Assembly: GCA_033816765.1 (NCBI GenBank)
Contig: CM066289.1
Location: 744,001-808,000, forward strand
Length of the DNA: 64,000 nucleotides
Reading direction: 5' to 3'
Origin: Nothopassalora personata
Taxonomy: Eukaryota > Ascomycota > Dothideomycetes > Mycosphaerellales > Mycosphaerellaceae
Part shown: positions 1 to 9,668 of the stretch, one piece after another
Layout of the letters: the number at the start of each line of letters is the position of its first letter
Position numbering within the stretch: position 1 is the stretch's first letter
Notes under the pieces: model-generated
The model's input: the letters and a program-made list of their open reading frames with translations, nothing else
The model's database searches: none
Told to the model about the DNA's origin: nothing
Position numbers and translations under genes: made by a program

Positions 1-1
1 C

Positions 2-730
2 GATGGCAAGACAATCATCATGACCAAAGCACCGGACGATGAAATCGTGGACCGTGCGTTACGTGCCAGCTGCGCAGAGATGGGCAGTAGAGTTGGCATG
101 GCCGCGAAGCCCACAACCACGCAAAAAGTGCGAGACTATGGCGTGCTGAATACTGTCTCCCTTGCATGGCGCATAGGACGCTGCATCGCGACAGCTGAAG
201 CGACGAATACTCTCTCCACAGTCGCTGAAGCGATAGTGCATGAAGTCGGTGGCGGAAAAAGTGCGAAAATCCTCTTTCGCGGGAAGATTGTCGGCGTCGA
301 GCGACGGCTATTCAAGGGTCACTCGTACGGCAGCATCACGATCGCTGGCTTGAGCACCGATGAGGAAGAAGACGCTGGCTCCGACCTCAAGCGCATGCCA
401 GCCGTTGTCACAACGGGCACCGTCACGATCCCATTCAAGAACGAGAATATCTATGCTGAGCATACTGCAGAGGATGGAACGAAGACGATCATCGCTTCGG
501 TCCCAGATTTGATCTGCGTGCTGGACACTGCCTCGGGCAGATCATTGGGTGTACCTGAATTCAAGTATGGCTATCGAGTCACTGTGTTGGGCATTACATG
601 TAGCCCGAGATGGTTGGATACAGAGGCTGGTCTACGAATCGGTGGCCCCATCGCATTTGGATATGATATACCATATAAACCGCTGGGAGAGTACGTAGAG
701 CCCAGGAGCGTGATTGAAGAGTTTGCCTGA
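2..730 (+). CDS. DUF917-family protein, C-terminal part (5' end outside window)
   Basis: The frame is open from the first bases of the window, reading through the ATG at 20, and stops at 730, so only the C-terminal ~240 residues are seen. The glycine-rich stretch GVLNTVSLAWRIGRCI, followed by a region beginning LFRGKIVGVERRLFKGH and a C-terminal domain ending FGYDIPYKPLGEY, matches the DUF917 fold. In fungi this domain is usually fused behind a hydantoinase/oxoprolinase, which would lie upstream of the window. The expected role is an ATP-dependent hydrolase or thiolase-like accessory acting on cyclic amides; the substrate is unknown. No intron is visible in this part. Family recognition is by eye; the fusion is inferred from family habit. 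Confidence 0.7.
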   Translation, partial: DGKTIIMTKAPDDEIVDRALRASCAEMGSRVGMAAKPTTTQKVRDYGVLNTVSLAWRIGRCIATAEATNTLSTVAEAIVHEVGGGKSAKILFRGKIVGVERRLFKGHSYGSITIAGLSTDEEEDAGSDLKRMPAVVTTGTVTIPFKNENIYAEHTAEDGTKTIIASVPDLICVLDTASGRSLGVPEFKYGYRVTVLGITCSPRWLDTEAGLRIGGPIAFGYDIPYKPLGEYVEPRSVIEEFA

Positions 731-3158
731 GCATAGTGGATAATGTGAGCGGGAGGTGTATTCGAATGTTCGTGAACAGCTTCTCCTTCTCGCATCTTCT
801 CCTTCTCGCACTTCCACCGCCCCAATCATGTGCAGCACCACTCGGACCAAGCCTTACCAGAATGAACGCCGCGGACAATCTACGAAACCTGCATATCTAC
901 CTGCCGGCCTGGCCGGTCTAAGCCCTGGGAGCTGTAGAAATTGAACCGGGAACAACAAGCATGGATTCGGGCCTGAGGACAGAAGTTACTGGCCCGAGTC
1001 ACAAAACCGTAACGTTCGAGGAGAGACCTTTGCGCAAGAGAATTTGCGGGAATGCGACGCAGGCAAATCACGAGTATGTATGTGGGAGCAGAAAGACCGA
1101 CATCATCGCGAGAACATGCAAGGTTATGAGCAGATGCGTGGAGCGATCGAGCGGTGGGAGGACGAATTGGAGGAATCCATCAAACCCGAGGCAGAATCTA
1201 CTCGCCGGACTCGATGAAGATGGAGAGGATTGAGAGGATTCTGTCTGTTGAGACCCGGCTTATGATCGAGAATGTAGCAGAGACCCAACACCACATCGAG
1301 AGAATCGGCAAGCTGACTGCAGTGATGGAGCGTGATATCGTCGAATGGCGCAAACGATGAGAACGGCGCGATCAGGACAAACGATGGTTTAAGAGAAGGT
1401 TGGAGCAGGCCTCGAAGGGGAAACCAGTAAGGAGTCGATGAAGACGGAACTGGTAGCTCTCTGGTGCAGAGAACTTTTTGCTTCTCATTCCATACTCGGA
1501 ATCTCCACTTGACAATGAGACTCATCCACGCAACTGAACCCGAACAGCCGAGCACGGAACAACATCAGGGCCCCTGACAAGGACATCCCGACGGAGCCAG
1601 CAGGAATCTACCCACTCTGGACAGTCAGCACAGACTCCCTAGCCTGGAAATTCAGCCGTGAGGCAGAGCAGCGGCGAGAGGAGCGCGCTGAGGGAGAGGA
1701 GAGACGGTTCCAGCAGCGGGACAGCCATACCGAACAAGGATTTGTGGCAATCTTTGGATCGGAGGATAATACTTACAGGCCATGCCATCGTTCATGAGGG
1801 ACGAGGAAATCCTCTCGGTTGGAAACCGGCGGCTGGTGAAGGACTACGCTACGGGAGAACGTTCAACTCAGGCTATCTTAGGGGCGATTTAGGAGGTCTG
1901 TAACAGGAAGCAACAGCTGCGTGAGAAGAAGTTAAAGGATTTCAGAAAAGAGGGATAAGCAGTAGTATGGGTCTGAGGGAAGAAGGTGGTGTTGGAGGAG
2001 TACACTTCAATAGCCCCTAGGTACGCAACATCGTCGCCTCCTGGTCAGCGTTCTATTGGGCTTCTGACAGTCGCAGTATATACATTCATCGTCAGGCTCA
2101 TCGTTCCCTAAGTGATGCTCAGCCGCAGTTACATCTTGACCCTCATAACATCTCCTCACCAACATCGTGCATTCCACACCACAGCGTCGGAGCTATAGGC
2201 ACGATAATGGGATCCTGCGTGCTCTTCTGGAAGCTTCGGATTGGCTCATCGCAGCATGTGCCCATCTCGTCGGTCTAGAGTTGCACTTCACCAAGCATGA
2301 TCGGCCTGGAACCTGATGTCGCCTTACTGAGCCGCTTGGACCGAAGGAGAATTAGAGTGGCGACGTGGCGACCGCATACCTGCAGCGCTTCTTCTAGTCT
2401 GGCGTGGCAGGCTTAAGTCCAGCAAAGGACGTAGACTGGAATCGATCGTTGTCCCAAACAGCAGTTGCTCGCGCAACATACAGACCCTTCTATCGATATG
2501 CTTGCAAGATGGCCTTTGCGACGACATGGTCGGTAGTAACTCTCGCTACAATGACACAGGCGGAAACTTTTTTGATTTGAGGATCTTTCGCCCTGCGTTC
2601 AGAATTGGTCATCTTGCGACTAGGCACTACTTTAAACTTCGGCGCTGTGTACGATTGGGCATCGTAGACTTTGTACACAACAACACGTAGAAGTCGATCC
2701 GAGAAATCAGTGCTAGGATTTCTGGCTCGAGGCTGTTGATAAAGGCGCAGCACCGATGGGGTCGTCATGGGCATTTTATGTTTGGTTTAGAACCGAAGGT
2801 ATCGACGCAACAGAACATCTTGTGGGTCTCCCCGCGTATCTGCCTGCTTACAGGTCTGCATTCCGGCGTTGGGACGCGGAATGGTTTCGATTGAGATCGG
2901 ATGATTCCAGATCTCGCTGCGAAGCTCGGCGGGCAGGCGAATGAATCGGGAGCCGTCCGTTCTGGTCATGTTGCAATATCGTGCGGCCCGCGAACGTTGT
3001 AAACATATAGAAGGTTCTCTGATTATTGCAAATCAGCTCAGCCGCACAAAGTGCTCATGCTGCGCCATAGCATTTTGGTCATGATCAGACTGTGGTCGGC
3101 CATGGTGGCGGAAGTTTCGATGGATGTCTGGGTCCGCAGCCGCGTATGAAACGTATCC
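731..3158. other. Gene-poor stretch with decayed open frames
   Basis: No recognisable gene. Two hydrophilic open frames on the + strand look like remnants: about 1120-1360, broken by frameshifts and rich in Glu/Arg (coiled-coil-like, e.g. MERDIVEWRKR before a stop), and about 1519-1798, an open frame of ~90 codons that becomes strongly charged (REAEQRREERAEGEERRRFQ) before stopping. Neither has a convincing start or splice pattern. They could be pieces of one degenerate gene. Confidence 0.3.
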
Positions 3159-3861
3159 TCACATCACGCCGCATCGGTATTCTGTTCTCCCGCCTTTATC
3201 TGTCGTAGTCAATGCTGCCGTCTTGCTGATGTCTTCGATCACTTCCCTGCACAGCTCTCCAGTCAAGGCTGAGCACTCGCAATATCGATCGGTTCTCATC
3301 TCTTGGGCGACTCTCAGTCCTTCTTGCGGGTACACGAAGGTCCTGCCGTTGAGTGCAGCTGTATCTGCTCGGCTCTCATTATCTGCAGCCATGGTCCGGA
3401 CTTGACCACCATAGTCTGCTTCACTCCGCACATCTCGCTGCAGACCCAAGACTATCACAGGTAATGATTCATCGAAATTGAAATGCTCTTCCACAATGCG
3501 CTTCCAGGTGGTGTGGAGGCTGTCAAGAGAGGCCGGGTCGCCTATATTGAAGCACAGCACGAGGACGGCAGGTCTGAGCAGGGTGTAACTTGTTGGCGAG
3601 GCAGTATCGTACAGCTCGAAGCGGTATGGTCTGTTGTATAGCTTGATGTTGAAGACGTATGGCTGATCGAGATCGCGTAGTCGAGGAAGCGGCTTCTTGT
3701 AGTCGCTACCAACGGAGAGGCGGCTTCGATCATCAGTATCGACACGCCTATGCTACTATCTACGCTACCTACGACAAGAGGGTCGACTTGCCCACAGCTG
3801 GGTCGCCGAGGAACAATATGGGCACAACAGGTGAGTCGCCCATCTCGGTGGTGGGAAGCAT
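3159..3861 (-). CDS. Atypical Rho-like small GTPase with CaaX end
   Basis: Two exons on the minus strand: 3861-3773 and 3705-3159, joined across a 67-nt intron (GTAGGT donor, CTGAT branch, GGTAG acceptor) that restores the frame. The protein of ~205-211 aa shows a P-loop LGDPAVGKSTLLS, switch-II region ELYDTASPTSYTLLRP, a LGLQRDVR box in the place of the Rho GCKKDLR base-recognition motif, and the Rho-type ECSALTGE G5 motif. It ends in CGVM, a CaaX prenylation box, arguing for a membrane-bound, functional protein. Compared with Rho, the Gly12-equivalent is Pro and the catalytic Gln61 region (AGQE) reads ASPT; the Lys of NKxD is also missing. Start is ATG 3861 or 3843; a further 5' exon is possible. 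Family assignment fairly safe; activity uncertain. Confidence 0.68.
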
Positions 3862-4586
3862 CGTCGTTCCTAGTGGGGATGTCCCACGGCTGTCGTGTAT
3901 GCCAACAACGAGCTACAGCGCTATCAGTCTCACGTCGTCTCGTGACAGGAGCACGGCTTGACCAGAGAAGCGAGTGACGGGTACATGTACCTGCGTCGCT
4001 GGACGGAGATGACGCACGTGGGAGATCCGAGATGTGGAGATGCAGTTCAAGGAGGGCGGGTCCGTGCTCGGTCAGTGCCGATGATTCGGAGGCTGACGCC
4101 GCAGCCTGCCGGCATCAGAAAAAGTCATTAACCCAATGGACGGACGCCAGTTTCTCATGACTGCTATCCACCATGACCACGTTCTGTCTCATTGCAGGCA
4201 GCCCCCAACATCCGGACTGACGTCGTGTGCGGTGCGATAGCACACCTCGACACTCACCCCCCCACCGACAATGCAGGAGTGAAGCCGTCAACAAAGCAGC
4301 CAGCAAGCAAGCACGCGAGCGAGCTTGCACCAGGCGAGGAGTCACTACCTGACTGACCATCTTACCGACCCAGCGACCTGGGACTACTACTGCTCTCGCT
4401 AGTCGAGCTCCATCTCGAGCACCGCTGGACCGCGTGTTTGAGCTCACGACATCATAATAGACAAGCTTTGCCGCAAGCGTCTTTTTCCGGTGAGTGCGCT
4501 CACCGCGCAGCAATTCTCCTTGCCTGTCATATCTCATATCCCGACAGCCAGGAGCCTGAACGAGACGACGTCACGCGAGCTCCGCC
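3862..4586. other. Intergenic, shared upstream region
   Basis: Lies between the Rho-like GTPase (minus) and the PRPP synthetase (plus), so it probably holds divergent promoters and possibly a 5' exon of the GTPase gene. No other coding signal seen. Confidence 0.3.
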
Positions 4587-6079
4587 ATGGTTCGCAACAT
4601 CCTCCTCTTCGCGGGCTCCTCGCACCCGCAACTCGTCGAGTCGATATGCGCCCACCTCGGCATCCCCCCAGCAAAGATTACATTGGGCAAGTTCATGGTG
4701 GGCGAGACTCGAGTCGAGGTGGGCGAAAGTGTTAGAGGCAAGGATGTCTTCATTGTCCAGACTGCCTGCTCTACCAAGAATGGTGGCAGTGGTGGCATGT
4801 CTCTCAACGACGGACTGATGGAGCTTCTGATCACGATAAGCGCTTGCAAGACAGCCAGTGCCAGGAGAGTTATTGCCGTGCTTCCTCTCTTCCCATATTC
4901 GCGACAGAGTGACCTTCCATACAACAAGGTCGGGGCACCACTCGCGCGCATGCCCACTAAGACCGGGGAGGACAGCAAGTACACATTCGAGTCGAGGCCA
5001 GGCACGCCGGGTCCAAGTGGTCAACGAAAAGATGAGCACCTGGAGAGGAACATGAAGCACTTGACAAATGGCGTAGGGGAGCTACACATCCCACCAAGGA
5101 GGAAGGATACACTTAAGAGTGGTCAATCCACCGACTCAAGTTCGGGCGCAGCGAATGGCTACCAGCACGCCTCGCCGACCTCGGCACCAACCTCTGCTGC
5201 CAATGGCACAGGCACATCCCTCTCAACAGGCAGTGCACCACCAGAATTCAAGCCCCAACGCGGATACAAGCAATGGGTCGCACAGGCAGGCACATTGGTA
5301 GCAGATCTCCTGACCAGCGCTGGCGCTGATCATGTCATCACTATGGACCTTCACGACCCTCAATACCAGGGCTTCTTCGACATTCCGGTAGATAATCTCT
5401 ATGGCCGTAACTTGCTGAAGAGATACATCACCCACGACATTCTTCCACACGAGGGTGGCCCGGATCAGTGTGTAATTGTGAGTCCTGACGCGGGAGGTGC
5501 GAAGCGTGCCACAAGCATCGCGGATGCGTTGGGCATGGAGTTTGCTTTGATCCACAAGGTGAGCTGAGTATCAATGTGCAATGTCATGCAGCTCTAAACA
5601 AATGTGCAGGAACGCCGAAACCCACACGGCAATGGCCCTAACCAGAACAATGCCCTACTACTTGTTGGAGATGTCAAGGGCAGGACCTGCATTCTTGTGG
5701 ACGACCTTGCTGATACTTCAAACACCATCACGAGAGCTGCAAAGCTGCTCAAGAGGGAAGGTGCGGAGAGAGTCTATGCATTGGTCACACATGGTGTGCT
5801 TAGCGGCGACGCTGTGGATCGCATCTTCTGGTCTGGGCTCGACAAGGTAAGCTATGCTGTACAATACTGGCGTGAGCAGAAATGCTAACACATCACCAGG
5901 TCGTCGTGACAAACAGCGTACCACAACAGAACCACCTGGAGAGAATGGACCTGCTCGCGGCCGAGCACGGCAAACCACCCGGCAAGCTCGAAGTGCTCGA
6001 GGTCGGCGGTGTTTTCGCCGAAGCCATCCGCCGCGTGCACCACGGAGAGAGCATCAGCGTTCTATTCCAGTACGACTAG
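4587..6079 (+). CDS. Ribose-phosphate pyrophosphokinase (PRPP synthetase) with internal insert
   Basis: Makes 5-phosphoribosyl-1-pyrophosphate from ribose-5-phosphate and ATP for nucleotide, His and Trp synthesis; cytosolic. Three exons: 4587-5558, 5610-5846 and 5900-6079, with clean GTGAGC..CAG and GTAAGC..CAG introns that keep the frame, giving 462 aa. Visible motifs: N-terminal [10 protein letters not shown], the [13 protein letters not shown] strand, the catalytic [13 protein letters not shown] region, a [10 protein letters not shown] stretch, and the PRPP-binding loop [14 protein letters not shown] in exon 2. Between residues ~120 and ~228 there is a Ser/Thr/Gly-rich non-homologous insert absent from the usual ~320-aa enzyme; yeast Prs1 and Prs5 carry comparable inserts, so this is a Prs1/Prs5-type regulatory subunit rather than the short Prs2-4 type. 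The PRPP loop has Leu-Ala-Asp and Ser-Asn substitutions relative to the canonical VDDMVDTCGT. Function confident, paralogue less so. Confidence 0.93.
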
Positions 6080-6607
6080 GTGCCGACTGGACAAAGGATG
6101 CCGAGGCTTCGCTCTGATCAAGCCCTGAACATGGGGTACGGAGACTTGCAGACGTGCTAGGGAGACGATGTGCTAGGCCCTCTCGGCAATATGGAGTAAT
6201 GGGCGGACTGCCATGATTCATGCTGCGGCTTATTGAGAAAGCTGCTTGATTGATTCTATGATACATTAAGCTCCTGATGACTTTTATCCATGAGCTGCCA
6301 CTAGATAATCTTGGGATGTATGCTCTGCTATCAGACGGGATAGAACTGCTGTACTACAAGTACTAAGATGGTGCTGTGGCCCATCAAATACAGTCAATAC
6401 TCATGTGTATTGGTGTCATGCTGTCGCTATTCCTTCCGTTGGATTCGTGCACTGACGTGACCTTGATCGGTCGTGCAGCGCACCCCTGCTCCAAACAACA
6501 ATCACGCTCTGAGCAGCGAGCGCTTCTTTACTCGTGGTCTGGAACGTGGCCGTCATCGAGTCCTCCCTCGTAGGTCAACGTGCATCACACATCACAGCTT
6601 CCGACTC
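6080..6607. other. Convergent 3' intergenic region
   Basis: Lies between the 3' ends of the PRPP synthetase and the minus-strand small protein. Only 3' UTR-like sequence; no gene seen. Confidence 0.3.
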
Positions 6608-7123
6608 TCACTTCTTCGCCGCCTCCTTCTCCGCATTAATACTCTGCTTCCCCTCCCCCTGCCCCTTCAACACCGGATCCGCATCCTGCTGTCCCCGCTT
6701 CGTCGCCTGTCTCCAATCCTTCGCCTGCTCTGACAGTTGCTGATGCGCTTCATTCACATTGCCATTCGGTGATTTTCTCAACCCGCCGGGATGGTTCTGC
6801 GTGTTTGACGCATTGCTGTTCACGCCCTCATCTCTCGCTCCTGAAGCTGAATCTGACACGGTCCCGGACATTCCTGTGTGCGAGCCTGAGCCGATTTCGC
6901 CGGCGTCGCGGGCTCCTGGGCCAGAGTCGGATTGCGATGGGATTGGATCGTGTGTTGCGGTGGAGCCGGTGGTGGGGTTATCGGTTGAGGAGCGGGTTTG
7001 GGAGGGTGAGCTACTGAAGGCGCTGAAGCCGCGGAGTTGGGCGCGGCGAGAGAGGAGGGGGACTTCGGAGAGAGAGGTTGTGAAGCGGGAGAAGCGGAGG
7101 AGGGTCTTTTGAGGGGAGGACAT
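6608..7123 (-). CDS. Small unknown protein, possibly mitochondrial
   Basis: A single uninterrupted 171-aa frame starting at ATG 7123. The first ~40 residues are rich in Arg, Ser, Leu and Phe without acidic residues until later (LLRFSRFTTSLSEV, LSRRAQLRGFSAF), which fits a mitochondrial targeting presequence. The middle is low-complexity Ser/Gly/Asp/Thr, and the end is charged and helical (HQQLSEQAKDWRQATKRG, then a Lys-rich tail NAEKEAAKK). I do not recognise a domain. Short fungal mitochondrial proteins of this composition are common, but the function is unknown. Convergent with the PRPP synthetase gene. Confidence 0.6.
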   Translation of the reverse strand: MSSPQKTLLRFSRFTTSLSEVPLLSRRAQLRGFSAFSSSPSQTRSSTDNPTTGSTATHDPIPSQSDSGPGARDAGEIGSGSHTGMSGTVSDSASGARDEGVNSNASNTQNHPGGLRKSPNGNVNEAHQQLSEQAKDWRQATKRGQQDADPVLKGQGEGKQSINAEKEAAKK

Positions 7124-7607
7124 TGTTGTAAGGTTGCTCTTGATGGTCTTGTTCTTGCTTGGGTTTGAGGTATCGTATCGTCGATGAGACTATGGTTGAG
7201 ACAGAGTGGTCTTGAATGTCTTTCTGTAGAGAAGATGATGTTGACATGGTACTTACGCTTTTGTCTTTGTTCTACTTGGTTCTCATCGCGATCGTGGGCC
7301 GTCAGGGAGACGTCAATGTGATTTTGTTGTGGACCGCGTGGTGAATGACGATCGAGAAGCATCACGTTTTAGTGGAACAGAGCACAGGGCACTCCAGTCG
7401 ACGTCGACGCATATTGACGGCTGTATTGATTACGAAGCAGCTGGTGTTACGAATTCGGAACCACGATTTCAAGAACCACGCTAGATTCACTCCTCCGTAG
7501 AGAGGCTAGAGCTTCACATGCAGTCTGTCTCCTCTTGCTTCTTGAACAACTATGTCATGACCGCGTGGTCTAGTTGAGCACAGTACGATGGGTATCTCGA
7601 ACACACG
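7124..7607. other. Intergenic, divergent promoter region
   Basis: Separates the minus-strand small protein from the plus-strand alpha/beta hydrolase. No coding signal seen; presumably contains both promoters. Confidence 0.3.
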
Positions 7608-8825
7608 ATGCAGATATGGTCACGTAGAACTGGCCTCCATGAACTCAAGCCGTCCAGCCATTTCTTCATGAGGCGTGTAACTCACCAGGCTCGATGGCTA
7701 CAACGCCAAACGGCTCGAGAATATAGCCGTGTGCTAAGCAAGCCACCCACTCGACCACTTTTATGGCAGAGTCAATTTTTGAAGATGCCGACTGGGAGAC
7801 CTTTCTTCACAGACAGCCTACCGTCTATTCTGGTACCGCCTGTGGTCTTCACAAGCCTACTCGTCGGGTTATGGACCTACAAGTGCATCATGACAGTCAT
7901 CTTCCAGGACAAGATCATATACATGCCGTACATGCCACCTTTCGCAAGGTCTGAAAAGATGGAGGACTATGCCGCGACATGTAAGCCAGTGGAATGGGAG
8001 CACCGGCATATCAAGTCTATGGACGGCACGAAGATTGCAATATGCATTGGCAGTATACCACGGCATGGGCGGTCAGTGCCCAGGGCTGGCGCAAAAAGGC
8101 AGCATGTATTTATATGCTACTTCCAAGGCAATGGCAGTTCACCTCCCCCACGGCTTCCTCTGCTGTCGAATGTACTCAAGTCTGTGCAAGCGCAGGGTGC
8201 CAGACAAACGACTGATGTGCAGTACTCCATGATTGCCTTAGCTTACCGTGGCTATTGGACATCTGCTGGCCGTGCTTCACAGGCTGGTATAGAACTGGAC
8301 GCTAAAGCTCTGCTGCAGTGGGTCACCTCGGAGTATAGTACCGATGACACAGACCTGCAAATCATCCTTTGGGGCCAAAGCATTGGAGCCGGAGTAGCTT
8401 CGACCGCGGCAGCAACATACATTTGTAACGACAGTGCTCTCGCAAGACCTCCCATCAGCGGTCTTGTGCTCGAGACTCCCTTCACCGGCATCAAGAGCAT
8501 GTTGCTGGCGCTGTACCCGCAGAAGTGGCTTCCTTACCAATACCTCTGGCCGTTCCTGTGGAACTTCTGGGATAGCGAGGCGGCGTTGCGGCGCATTGCA
8601 GAAAGTGCGAGGCGGCCAAAGGTGCTTCTCTTACCTGCAACCAGGGATGAGGTGGTGCCTGCCAGCGAGGTCGACAAGCTGGAGCGTATCTGCCGTGATG
8701 TTGGCCTTGATACGCAGCGGAAGAATGTAATGGGCGCTCTCCATACTGAGGCCACGACCAGGAGAGAAGGACAGGAAGCTGTTGCAAATTTCGTGATTGA
8801 AGTCACTGAAGCTGATCATTCCTGA
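7608..8825 (+). CDS. Membrane-anchored alpha/beta hydrolase (ABHD12/13, Bem46-like)
   Basis: A single exon encoding 405 aa. A basic N-terminus of ~75 residues is followed by a hydrophobic segment (SLPSILVPPVVFTSLLVGLW) likely to anchor the protein in a membrane, then the hydrolase fold. The nucleophile elbow is GQSIGAG near residue 255, the acid is the Asp of PATRDEVVP near 346, and the His is in GALHTEAT near 376; together they form a complete Ser-Asp-His triad. The oxyanion region reads ICYFQGNGSSPP. Length and layout resemble fungal Bem46/ABHD13-type serine hydrolases, presumably lipid or thioester hydrolases. Substrate unknown. ATG 7608 is the first in frame; later in-frame ATGs (e.g. FFMRRV) are possible starts. 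Confidence 0.85.
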   Translation: MQIWSRRTGLHELKPSSHFFMRRVTHQARWLQRQTAREYSRVLSKPPTRPLLWQSQFLKMPTGRPFFTDSLPSILVPPVVFTSLLVGLWTYKCIMTVIFQDKIIYMPYMPPFARSEKMEDYAATCKPVEWEHRHIKSMDGTKIAICIGSIPRHGRSVPRAGAKRQHVFICYFQGNGSSPPPRLPLLSNVLKSVQAQGARQTTDVQYSMIALAYRGYWTSAGRASQAGIELDAKALLQWVTSEYSTDDTDLQIILWGQSIGAGVASTAAATYICNDSALARPPISGLVLETPFTGIKSMLLALYPQKWLPYQYLWPFLWNFWDSEAALRRIAESARRPKVLLLPATRDEVVPASEVDKLERICRDVGLDTQRKNVMGALHTEATTRREGQEAVANFVIEVTEADHS

Positions 8826-9668
8826 CCGAAAGCTGCTATTGTCCAAAGCCGCCCAGGTGGCATCTTTCCTCACCAGCTTCCCTGCGTAGGCTTGAAAGCG
8901 GGGTTATGTTGCAGGCCCAGGTGATGGCGCTAAAGAGTTAGCGCTGAATTAGGTAAACCGTTATCGCGTGTCGTCCAGGCTACCGTCCCTTGTTTACAAT
9001 TTTCGAACGCGACACATGTGAATTAGAATAAATACCACAAAGCTCTTAGCAGAGCCACGGCTGTGAAATATAATACCAAGTTACTCAGGAAGTCGACATA
9101 GTAGTCGCTGCCGTCTAGAGGGACAGCCATGCTAGAGCCCTAGCTGAAAGGCACGATCATAGCCTCTGCAGGCCACTGCCTCAGCAACATTACTCGTGGC
9201 TACGACTACTACTTCACGACATCGAGTACCTTCTCCACGCTGCGTACACTGGTGCAAGCACACGACCAGTTTGAACATTACTTCGAAAGTAAGGCATGTT
9301 TTACCACGGGTACATTGAGCGTACATCTGTCCACGTTATGAACCCCGATATTCCTGCCCAATTCGTCGCCGGTTGCAGCCACTCCAGCAAAGGTGTCACC
9401 TTTCCATTACCGAGCGAATTTTCACTAACAGTAAAGCAGGAATCAATCCCGACAGTGCTTCCTCACTGCACTCGCAGCTGGGCTTGTGTTTACAGTAGCG
9501 TTCCGCTCCTTCCCAACTAGGCAGGCAAGCTGCAGCTTCCCATCGCCCCACAGCCCACTAGTGAAGCTCCTGTGACACCCAAAGGAAGCAGCTAGCAAGA
9601 AGTGAAAACCTCACTTCTTCATAACTGCGCAAACAACATCGACTGCTCACGACATACTACTCGCAAAC
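8826..9668. other. Intergenic
   Basis: No gene recognised. It contains the 3' end of the hydrolase transcript and the promoter/5' UTR of the SRA-domain gene. Confidence 0.3.
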
